DNA of 64,000 bases from Rhodosorus marinus (Eukaryota; Rhodophyta; Stylonematophyceae; Stylonematales; Stylonemataceae). The notes under the pieces are model-generated. The model ran no database searches. It worked only from the letters and a program-made list of their open reading frames with translations, and had not been told where the DNA came from. A program made the translations under genes and the position numbers. Location: contig JAMWBK010000007.1 of the NCBI GenBank assembly GCA_029953675.1, positions 1,426,001 through 1,490,000 of the forward strand, in the 5' to 3' direction. This document shows, in pieces, positions 56,522-64,000 of this stretch (positions are counted from its first letter, which is position 1; every line of letters starts with the position of its first letter).

Positions 56522-57758
56522 CGTCATGTACGCGAGGTGTGGATTTTTAGCTAGCGGCACGTCCCTGCTTAGTCATTTCGAGGACTGGCCGCTTCGGATT
56601 TTCCGTTGATGACAGTTGTGTCCTTTGTATATTTTCACTATTAACTGAACAGCATGAGCTTTATACCGCCATATACTGACTTTGACATCTGTAAGAACAC
56701 CAATCTCGTTCAAAGAAGCCTAAGTCTGTCCTGTCCTCGCCCATTGTACCCCAACAGGGATGAACTCGAGAGTTTTTGGAAAGACTGCTCGGACTCGGAA
56801 GCTTCAAAAGTTGTCCTCCTCCGTGCGGCGATTCCCATTAGTAGGGGGGTAATATTTGCACGCCCTGTGCGAGGCCTATGGCCCTATGAAAATGGTTCAG
56901 AATCGAGGGGTACCCCTCGAGTTATTTTCATTATGGAAGTGCCCTATCGAAACCTATGTAGGGCTGACCCTATGGCGCCATGGCCCTATTACCACCTTGC
57001 CATCAGCTTATTTAACCCCGCACTAAGCCGGTACGAGTTGATAAGAACGGTCGTAGTGAACGACCCGGCGCCTGGTTGAGCGTACATCTTTTTGAAGACT
57101 TTGCGGTTTGGGAGTTGAGCGAGGTTTGCCCAGCGAACTCGGCGGAGACGGTTTCAGGCCCGACGTCTTCTAAACCGCGGAGCGAAAACCCTCAGACTCC
57201 AGCACCCACAGAGCAAACAATCTTTCGCACACCGTTGAAACCCCCAAGGACAACTTGTCCATCTGTTACAACGGTGAAACTGCTGGCTGTCAACTGCATC
57301 GCAACAAGAGCCAAGTGTTTTGAACGTTCGAAACCAAACCCAGAGGGACTTCCACACCGAAACATCGGTCCAAGGACACGCGGCAGTAGATAATTAGTGA
57401 AAATCTCGGACATAGGCCATTTATTTATTCCCGCGTGTCGAAACCTATCAAAATATTTAAACATACATATCATTGGCCTATATTAAACTTGTAAACTAAT
57501 TATATACCGACACATGTCCCATCGTTCTTTTTTTTGTTGGACGAGCTCAGAGATCTGAACTTAGGCATCTAGCGAAGACGATGTGATGGGCTGGTGGCTT
57601 TAGGGCTTTAGGAAGGAGAGGCTGGATGGGTCCACCTGTCGACGGTTTTGTTTTGGATGAAAGAAAGATCTGTGAGGAGTCATCGACAGTCGCGGAGTTT
57701 TTCATTGGTAGCCGTTGGGGTTAAGCTTACTTTGTTTTTTTGTTGGTTGTGAGTGATC
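56522..57758. other. intergenic region upstream of the lyase gene
   Basis: Contains the palindrome at 56903-56920 and, around it, several copies of CCCTAT/CTATGG within 56865-56995. Plus-strand frames at 56654-57079 and 57076-57393 have no family resemblance. AT-rich at about 57430-57510. Confidence 0.5.
56903..56920. repeat. perfect 18 bp palindrome
   Basis: TCGAGGGGTACCCCTCGA is its own reverse complement. It is flanked by a second, imperfect inverted pair (TGAAAATG on the left, TATTTTCA on the right), so a longer cruciform or stem of about 50 nt is possible. Another ten-base palindrome (ATGGCGCCAT) lies about 50 bp downstream. Confidence 0.85.
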
Positions 57759-58782
57759 ATGGCATTCGTCACTGGTAGCGGCGGGCTGGGACGGGTGCAC
57801 CGTCGGGGAAGATCTGAGGTGGACCGGCGCGTTGTTGTGCGGATGCAGAGTGAGTTGTTGTTTTAGGTTCTGATGTTTGATAGTAGATGAATATCATCAG
57901 CTGATATGTGTTAAACTTGTTTGTCCTGGTTCGGTTCTGGATGAGCAGCACCTGGTCCGCGTGAGCTTGCGAAGGCGTTGTGTGGGCACTGGTGGAATCG
58001 AGAGCAGGCAGTAAATAACGCGTCTGACTGGTCAAATATCCACCAATTTCATGTTCCGATTGAGGATGGCATTGTCAACGGTGTTGGTATACTGTCCGAG
58101 TCGTATTACGATTGGAATTTTGCCAACCTGGAACCGTACCTGACCGTGGTTCAGGGTCTCACGCAACATGAGGATGGCTATATCGTAGCTCGAAAGTACA
58201 TGATAGAGAAACCGATCAAGTTCAGGGGTGGGACAAGAGAACCGGAGAGGTAAGCTGGACGTGCGAAGCGATCTCTCGATGGAGATCAGCCACGGATACG
58301 TTGAGTCGAATTGGGCTGTTCGTCTTGATCACGCTAACAAGTTTGTTAACGCTGAGGTATGCGTAGGATGGAATGTCTTAAGCCAGACTCGGTTCTCCAA
58401 CCAGAGTCTGACGAGGACTTGAAGTGCGCGTTGCACTGGACTTACGATGCTGAAACAGACGTGTGGAAGGGAGTTACGTGCCCAGGAAAGGAGTGCAAAG
58501 TAGTTCGAGGTGGTGTTGAAACTTATGTTGACGGATCGTATGAACTGGGAAAGGAGTAGGTTCTGCCAAGGCAGCTTTTATGCAACTGTTCCCCCTCGAG
58601 TTTGGTTGACTAAGCCGAAGGTATTGTAACTTTCCTTCAACAGGCAATTCCTTAGTTTGGACGTAGGTCGTAGTTTGGAAGCGGACATCATCGTTTGGGG
58701 AAGCGGGGCTGGTCCGTTTGACTTCAGGAAAGTAGAGAGCTTTGCAAGTTTGGTTCCTGAACTCGACCCGGTTGCGCCCTGA
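57759..58782 (+). CDS. cpeT: phycobilin lyase of the CpcT/CpeT family
   Basis: Attaches a phycobilin chromophore to a cysteine of phycobiliprotein beta subunits in the plastid, for phycobilisome assembly. Exons 57759-57849, 57949-58249, 58367-58555 and 58644-58782 give 239 residues. The N-terminus MAFVTGSGGLGRVHRRGRSE is a transit peptide with Phe at position 3. The CpcT core follows: ALCGHWWNREQAVNNASDWS, IHQFHVPIEDGIVNGVGILS, ESYYDWNFANLEPYLTVVQG, KPIKFRGGTREPER, CALHWTYDAETDVWKGVTCP, and the family ending SLDVGRSLEADIIVWGSGAG then PFDFRK. Intron phases are all consistent; intron 2 has a GCTAAC branch site. CpcT and CpeT cannot be told apart from sequence by eye. The gene points to a phycobilisome-containing alga. 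Confidence 0.92.
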
Positions 58783-58895
58783 GGGATGCTTGTGTTGGAA
58801 GAGGCTGGCGGCGTGCGTTTTCCAACGGAGAGTGAATGTTATTTTTTATTATCCTTGAAGTGTGGGACACCATGTGGAAATACATGAGAGCGTTT

Positions 58896-59303
58896 TTACG
58901 TGTCTTGCTCTCTGTAGAACCTGCCCAAGGATTCTATGTTCAATGTGACTATCTTGGGGTGTAAGTTCCAACCACCTAAAAAGCGTTTCTTTGCAATTTG
59001 AAGCATATCGTTAGGTGTTAGGTTTCCACAGATCCACCCAATTGGACAACTGGCATCAGCTCTGATCGTTTCAGCGTGGTTAGATTCCCAGGGATGAGAG
59101 GTCAGCCCGACTTCCCACGCTTTTCTGATTTGATACAGCATCATGTCGTCCACAAGCGGTTTAAAGCCCCAGAGGCTCACGCTTGCGCTATGCAGCAGGC
59201 ACGCCGACAAATCCACGGGCGCGACGACAAAGCACTGCGCAACTCGAACCAATTCAAGCTTTTTCTCCCTGTACGTCCATCTCGTGATGCGGCTGACGGT
59301 CAT
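58896..59303 (-). CDS. hypothetical protein, unrecognised
   Basis: ATG-initiated open frame of 135 residues with mixed composition: RWTYREKKLELVRVAQCFVV, SVSLWGFKPLVDDMMLYQIR, then ASCPIGWICGNLTPNDMLQI. It has six Cys and five Trp. It lies 113 bp past the stop of the CpcT gene on the opposite str and; shorter open frames overlap it on the plus strand (59076-59309 and 59143-59451). No family or splice evidence; it may be real or a chance frame. Confidence 0.3.
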   Translation of the reverse strand: MTVSRITRWTYREKKLELVRVAQCFVVAPVDLSACLLHSASVSLWGFKPLVDDMMLYQIRKAWEVGLTSHPWESNHAETIRADASCPIGWICGNLTPNDMLQIAKKRFLGGWNLHPKIVTLNIESLGRFYREQDT

Positions 59304-60616
59304 CCATAAATTTTATATTGCTAGGTTGCTAATCCATCCAACTTCAACCATCCCAACCCCTATCCATCAGCAGGTATATGGATCACCCGAAACCTCCTCA
59401 CCAATGCTCCCTAGACCGGCTCCACCGGTATTCCACACACTGCATCAATAGTCATTCAAATCCCGGTCGCTGCATACAACGATTATTCATTGGACAGAAG
59501 TTCCTGACTCCCATTGTTTATTAACTAAACAATCTCAATACACATCAATTTCAAATACTTTTTTATCAAAACCCTAGAGATCCCCTCATATTATCTAAAA
59601 ACAGTACGTATTTAATATAATTCATATTAAAAATGTAATCTCCCGTTCTAGTATTGTTGTTATTTCCTCTAGGCCACACCGAGCCTGTAACATTCCACAT
59701 GTCCAAAACTAATTCAAAAACGAATCTAATTCTCAGGTTTTTTAGAAATTAAATAGATAAACCATTTTCTTTTTCTATAATTCAAACTAATCCCCTTAAT
59801 TGTTTTTTGAAAAACAAAAGGGTTTTTTTATTTGTCCAATTTCTAATTTGCAATGCGCCCCGGCAGCGTCATCCATCTTGATACTTCTCGCCACATTTTT
59901 TCTTTGTATAGGAAAATTGATTGCGGTTTGACAGCTGTCCTTAGTCTCCAGTTGATGAGGAGGTTGAAGAGGAAGAGTTAAAGAGAGGAAGGCGCTTTGG
60001 GAGAGGGAGGGTTGGGAAGGTGTGGGTAAGTGGTCTTTGCTGCTTGTCTGTTTTATGAAGGGAGAAGGTGGCCAGTAAGTTTTTGGTTAGGAGTTTAAGA
60101 GACGTTGTTGTGTGTTATTTGAAGTGAAGAAAGGCCGGGGCATGGGGTGAGGTGAGGTGAGAGTGAGGTGGAAAGTAGAATTTAGAAGGACTGAGGGGGG
60201 GACGTGATAACAGTGAGGTTGTTTTGGTGAATTTGGGTGCTTTTTGGAGGTGCTGGAGAGCTTGAGTAAGCTTTTGTGGGCCTTTTATGGTCTGTGAAGA
60301 GGGTATTTACTAGTTCCCGTTGGAGAGAGATAAGAAGCAGGTTGGATTATTGGGGGGGGAAGGGTCCGGTGAGGCTGTGTTTGAGAGTAACTGTTTGTAG
60401 GCCTTTAAGATACGTGAAAAGGTAGGGTACTAGCTCTGCTGGAGAGTACTACAGACAATTTGAGTGGGAGAGGGTTTGGGGAGGCTTAGGAGGTGCTTGT
60501 ATGGTGGTCCTCGTGAAGAGTTTGTTCGAATTGTTTGGAAGTAGCTCCTATCTGTTGAGATGACGCGAGAATGAGGTGTGGAAGATAGAGGTTTTGTTTG
60601 AGTTCTGCACCCCACA
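59304..60616. other. AT-rich to G-rich intergenic region
   Basis: AT-rich at about 59480-59850, then GT/GA-rich on the plus strand from 59950 to 60600 with an eight-G run at about 60352. A minus-strand frame (60430-61053) is antisense to the next gene and not supported. A weak repeat is visible: TAGGTACTAG-like and GGAGAG segments at 60300-60330 and 60415-60450 follow similar order (TTAC/TAC-TAG.TC..GGAGAG), suggesting an old duplication of about 115 bp. Confidence 0.5.
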
Positions 60617-62106
60617 ATGGGCGTTCCCTTGCGTCGCGGTTTGTTGCCGCGAGTGTTAGTGAGAGTGGCTGTGGTTGGTGCTTGCTTGGGAGGTGTTGGT
60701 TGGATGCAAAGGGAAAGAATTCGGAGGTTGCTTTCAGCGCTTCGCGCTGGGTATAGTGCGGGACATGACACAGTGAAGATTGCACAGGTGTTGAGTAGAG
60801 ATGTGCTGGAATTCTTGAGTAGTGATCTGGATAGGGGCGAGCTGCCCAGGTCCTTGAACAATTTGTTGCTACTTTTGCAAAGGAGAGAGGTCCTCGACGC
60901 TCTCGCCGTTGTGGCAAAAGCTGCGGCCGAAGGAATCATTCGAAATGTAGGTGTTTGCCCGGTGTGAAGCTTTGACATATGATGTTCTGAGAATCTCCTG
61001 ACGAGTTTGTGTTCGCTCTCTGTTGGGAATAGATGCCTAAGGATCCCGAGCACATCCAGAAGATTACATCAAATCCGGCTGTGGAGAGATTTGCAGTTGT
61101 GCTTGTTCGAACCGCCGTAAAGGAAGCAGTTAGAACTGTTATGCAGAAGGTGGACGAGCAGAGGTTAAAGGGTATGCCGGAATCCATTGAAGATTTATAC
61201 TTGTTTTAGTTTTGCTCGGGAGCGCTTCTAACAAGGAACTCTTGAGTTTTCAGGCTCAGACGGGGAATCGGTCTCAAAGCTATCGCCGGAGTCTGTAGGA
61301 AAATGGCTGAAAAACGACGCGATTCGGTCGCTGGTTGTTGAGGTCGTATCGTCTACTATCCTCAGCTCAACAAGAGCCAAGAAGGAGGTTCCAGTAAACA
61401 CCGTTAAGTATGCGCCAGGGCGGAGCGGCAAAGGTATGCTTAGGTCGTCAACGTTTACAGGGCAGAGGATGTACTCTGCTGCTCCTTCTGTCGCCATGTA
61501 CGAAAAGAAGAATTCTTCAGACTACGGGGAGAAAATTCTGATGACCGCTCTTCAGGACCGCGAGTTGGTAGGTGTTCTGACTGACACTCAAGACCTCGAG
61601 TTTCTCTTTGTCTCGAAGATTTGCTTCCTCCTCATTCCATATGCTGTATCCCTGTTTGCTACAGGTTCGAGCGATTGCTTCAGAGTCTGTGCGATCTTAC
61701 TTAACAACAAAGGACGAGCTCCGCAACAGTAGGCTGTTCTCCTCAAGGATTCTACGAGGGTTCTTGGCCCAGATTCTGGGCTTGAGGTTGCTTTCTTGAG
61801 TTGTCGGGAGAGGAATATGATAGAGTGACCATCTAAAGAGGAAGTTCATCCCTTTTCGTTTTCGCAGGGAAAAGTCTGGCACAGAACAATGCGAGAGGCA
61901 ATTCGTTGGATAGGAACGGATCCCCGGACAACCGCCCACCCTTGTTAATAAAAGGTGGAGGCGAGGCAGAGACGGCGACGCTCTCCAGCGATGAGGAGAT
62001 AGACGAGCCTACTGATGGCCCATCAACGGCTTGGTGGCTTGTGAAGACACTCGCATCTACTGCGTGGAGCTATACGTTTCCCAAGCAAGGAACAGCCCCG
62101 CACTGA
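60617..62106 (+). CDS. membrane-anchored helical protein, unrecognised
   Basis: Proposed exons 60617-60946, 61033-61171, 61254-61567, 61665-61728 and 61868-62106, about 361 residues. The N-terminus MGVPLRRGLLPRVLVRVAVV with ACLGGVGWM is basic then hydrophobic, fitting a signal anchor or organelle-targeting peptide. Helical repeats follow: RDVLEFLSSDLDRGELPRSL, NNLLLLLQRREVLDALAVVA, NPAVERFAVVLVRTAVKEAV, IRSLVVEVVSSTILSS and VRAIASESVRSYLTT. The C-terminus is acidic and polar and ends in KTLASTAWSYTFPKQGTAPH. The DL..GE.PRSL..LL.L and similar spacing recalls plant proteins of unknown function, but I cannot name the family. The first three junctions are well supported; the exon 4 donor (GTAGGC at 61729) is uncertain. 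The gene is convergent with dephospho-CoA kinase, 162 bp away. Confidence 0.65.
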
Positions 62107-62268
62107 CATTCACCAGAGTTAACCTATACCTGACCCACTAATTTTACAAACGAAGAAGCTTCGGATCGTCGCAAAGAGTTCTGAGCTTGTACAGATTTCT
62201 CACGCCTCCCTTCAAAATGGATTGGGGAAACACTATTAGGTCGCCTGCCTATGTGGCAAGGACATGAC

Positions 62269-63253
62269 TTATTTAAGACTGCGATAAAGCGAAACAATCG
62301 GAAGACTGTACAACAGAACCACCAGGCCTCGAAACATTGTCTCAGAATAGCCGCTCGGCTTTAGCCGAGAGATCAGACCCTCCACGTTGTTCTTCAAGTC
62401 CTCTAGGGTTCCTAGGCAACATCGGACGCGGGTATCCAACAGTCAGGAGAACGAAAAGTGCACACATTCCGTTCGCTCGGAGGGGGATGCTGGACTCAAC
62501 AGGCTCACCATCATTGTCAATAACATGGGAAGCTCTTCTCTTTTTCTCCGAGATCGGCATCTGTGAAGCAATCCTGGAGCGGGAATTAACGTAAAAGCAA
62601 AGCCGATAGTGAGCCAACCGTGGTGCTCAACCCGAGTATTTGACTGGGCAGGAACGGCTCTCTAACCTGCTCCTTGCTTCTTCCTCCGAAAGATCATTTC
62701 TTGAAATCAGCCTGGAGAGCTGATGCTCCTCTGAACATGCGATAACTAAAGTCGTCGTGCAGAATCTGTTCAACCAAAGGGGACCGTTTATCGCATGGGG
62801 ACAGTGTTGTCAGTTTGAATCTGGACCCTTTGCACCTCCTTCCATGGTTCTATGCACATATGCTGCTGCTCACCTTACGAGCAGTTTCGTCTCATACAGC
62901 AGTGGGGTATCCAGGACGACGATGGGCTGCATCTTCACGAGCACGGCGACGAGGAGCTGTCTGATCATTTCCAAAATAATCAGCGGATGCGTGCACATGT
63001 TCAACTTGCGGCGCTTTCTCGAATCCGCGAAAATGATCTCACCGAGCCTGTCCCGATCCAAGCTCCCATCCTCTTTCAGAATCTCCCCACCGAAGCTCAA
63101 CCAAACCAGAAACAGTCCCAGCGTGCCCTTCCCGAGCGCGGCCTTTGCTATCTCATCCGCATCGACAACAGGCACAGAACATGACCGAAAAACGTTCGAG
63201 GCAGAGCTCTTACCAGTAGCTATCGATCCAGTCAGTCCAATAACACAAGGCAT
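62269..63253 (-). CDS. COAE: dephospho-CoA kinase
   Basis: Phosphorylates the 3'-hydroxyl of dephospho-CoA, the last step of coenzyme A synthesis. Four exons: 63253-62874, 62765-62667, 62573-62509 and 62411-62269, giving 228 residues. Exon 1: P-loop GLTGSIATGKSSASNVF, VPVVDADEIAK, DGSLDRDRLGEIIFAD, HPLIILEMI, VVLDTPLLYETKLL. Exon 2: TLVIACSEEHQLSRLISRND with LSEEEARSR. Exon 3: IASQMPISEKKRRASHVIDN. Exon 4: TLEDLKNNVEGLISRLKPSG, then a hydrophobic tail LVVLLYSLPIVSLY, which may anchor the protein in a membrane as in some plant and animal forms. All three introns (93-108 bp) join in phase. Reading through intron 3 would give a different, unrelated C-terminus. Confidence 0.94.
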
Positions 63254-63817
63254 GTTACCTATCAGACCTTACTACGTTCCATATATTCCCCCCCTATACT
63301 TTCCCCTCTAGGGATATCCGCCCCCAGAGAGCTAACTGCACCTCTCCAGTAGCCGAGCCGGGCTTGCTGCTCCAAAGCTTTTCAGCTCGTCTGCTCAAGA
63401 GGTTGACAGTTCGTCGATGGAATTGATCACCCAGCCTCCTGGAGAACTTCGTTCAGGAAGGACTACAGTCGACAGGGCTTATGCTAAGTATTCGGTAGTT
63501 GGTTTTTGGGTAGGTGAAGTAGGAGAGAGTTTATCACAAGGTTTGATGAGGTGTGTATGTAGATCGCCAGTTTATTAGAGAGGATCTAGGATCTGTGAGC
63601 TTGTTTTGTTTGACTAACAGCTGGGAGGGCCGACCACTGGATTGATTCCTGAACGTCAACGGACTGGTGGTTTCGAAGAGGAGGTTGAGGTGGACTGATT
63701 GACAGCCTGGAGGATTCAGCTTGGCGTTGGAAGCGGGGGTGGGGAAGATGAAGATAGCTTTGGTCGAGTGAGGGAAGGAGTCGATCTGTGAGGCTTCGGT
63801 AGTCGGCGTTGTGGGGT
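63254..63817. other. divergent promoter region
   Basis: 564 bp shared by dephospho-CoA kinase (minus) and the CobW-type gene (plus). No repeats. The plus-strand half is G-rich toward the start codon, as in most plus genes here. Confidence 0.55.
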
Positions 63818-64000
63818 ATGATGGAGGATGTTCCGGTGACTGTGATCAGTGGGTATCTTGGTGCTGGTAAGAGTACTTTGGTACGTCGGATCTTGAGCGA
63901 GGAGCATGGGATGAAAGTTCTGGTCGTAGAGAATGAAATTGGGGAAGAGATGGGGATTGAAGGTGCTTTGGTGACGGAAGGGTTGGATAGGAGCTCGGTG
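63818..64000 (+). CDS. CobW/ZNG1-type G3E GTPase, 3' partial
   Basis: First 61 codons of a COG0523 (CobW) GTPase, a metal-chaperone or metal-insertase family that includes eukaryotic ZNG1. The frame begins ATGATG at 63818 and is open to the window edge. It shows the family start EDVPVTVISGYLGAGKSTLV with the Walker A loop GYLGAGKST, followed by HGMKVLVVENEIGEEMGIEG, where NEIGE replaces the usual NEFGE. The CxCC metal motif and the switch regions lie beyond the window. No intron is apparent in this part. Target metal cannot be inferred. Confidence 0.88.
   Translation, partial: MMEDVPVTVISGYLGAGKSTLVRRILSEEHGMKVLVVENEIGEEMGIEGALVTEGLDRSSV

Noticed and set aside
57850-58366. Exon reading ISHGYVESNWAVRLDHANKF in the CpcT gene (58228-58422)
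   Set aside because: It falls inside an intron defined by a GTAAGC donor, a GCTAAC branch site and an acceptor that restores the CpcT alignment.
60430-61053. 207-codon minus-strand open frame
   Set aside because: Long but low-quality sequence antisense to a spliced plus-strand gene with consistent exons; likely a shadow.
62342-62617. Alternative long C-terminus of dephospho-CoA kinase (read-through of intron 3)
   Set aside because: Splicing 62509 to 62411 restores the family ending (TLEDLKNNV...), while the read-through text is unrelated to it.

Overview
The window is nuclear DNA from a photosynthetic eukaryote, most likely a unicellular red alga. The evidence is a nucleus-encoded phycobilin lyase of the CpcT/CpeT family (57759-58782), a PsbQ'-type extrinsic photosystem II protein with a twin-arginine thylakoid signal (40648-41713), and a plastid ribosomal protein S1 (22435-23765). 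Several plastid precursors begin with the short phenylalanine motif (MAFV and similar) typical of rhodophyte and glaucophyte transit peptides, with no preceding signal peptide, so a primary plastid is implied. Genes are compact. About forty GT-AG introns could be placed by reading frame and homology; most are 70-140 bp and many carry a CTAAC- or CTRAY-like branch site. This is intron-rich compared with well-known red algae such as Porphyridium or Chondrus.

Layout, left half. A 5'-truncated MPS1/TTK spindle-checkpoint kinase (2-1543); a 2.6 kb gene-poor stretch with a decayed tandem duplication; an inositol polyphosphate 5-phosphatase (4188-5954, minus); 4.4 kb of gene-poor DNA; ribosomal protein eL30; a 2-oxoglutarate/Fe(II) oxygenase (minus); mitochondrial uL22; a small membrane protein (minus); an Mpo1-like (DUF962) protein (minus); an unrecognised type I membrane protein (18345-20228, minus); plastid bS1; eL19; histone H3 (minus); and a long CENP-C-like kinetochore protein (28132-30747).

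Layout, right half. M20 dipeptidase (CNDP2 type); argininosuccinate lyase in seven exons; splicing factor MFAP1 (minus); a five-copy array with a unit of about 190 bp; PsbQ' (minus); an ADIP/SSX2IP-like coiled-coil protein; a degenerate glutamyl-tRNA reductase paralogue (45232-46776); a 49-residue Tom5-like protein (minus); an unrecognised coiled-coil/proline-rich protein; two tandem paralogous C2H2 zinc-finger proteins sharing an unfamiliar N-terminal domain (52137-53541 and 55074-56521); the CpcT/CpeT lyase; an unrecognised five-exon protein; dephospho-CoA kinase (minus); and the start of a CobW/ZNG1-type G3E GTPase that runs off the right edge.

The genes do not form an operon-like system. 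Loose themes are cell division (MPS1, CENP-C), the plastid (bS1, PsbQ', CpcT, the reductase-like protein) and translation. The two observations most worth following are the reductase-like protein, which keeps the fold of the first enzyme of tetrapyrrole synthesis but has lost its catalytic cysteine, its classical NADPH-binding glycines and its dimerisation domain, and the zinc-finger pair with its CxxC-x6-CxC domain. All exon boundaries were set by eye from splice signals, phase and homology, without transcript data.
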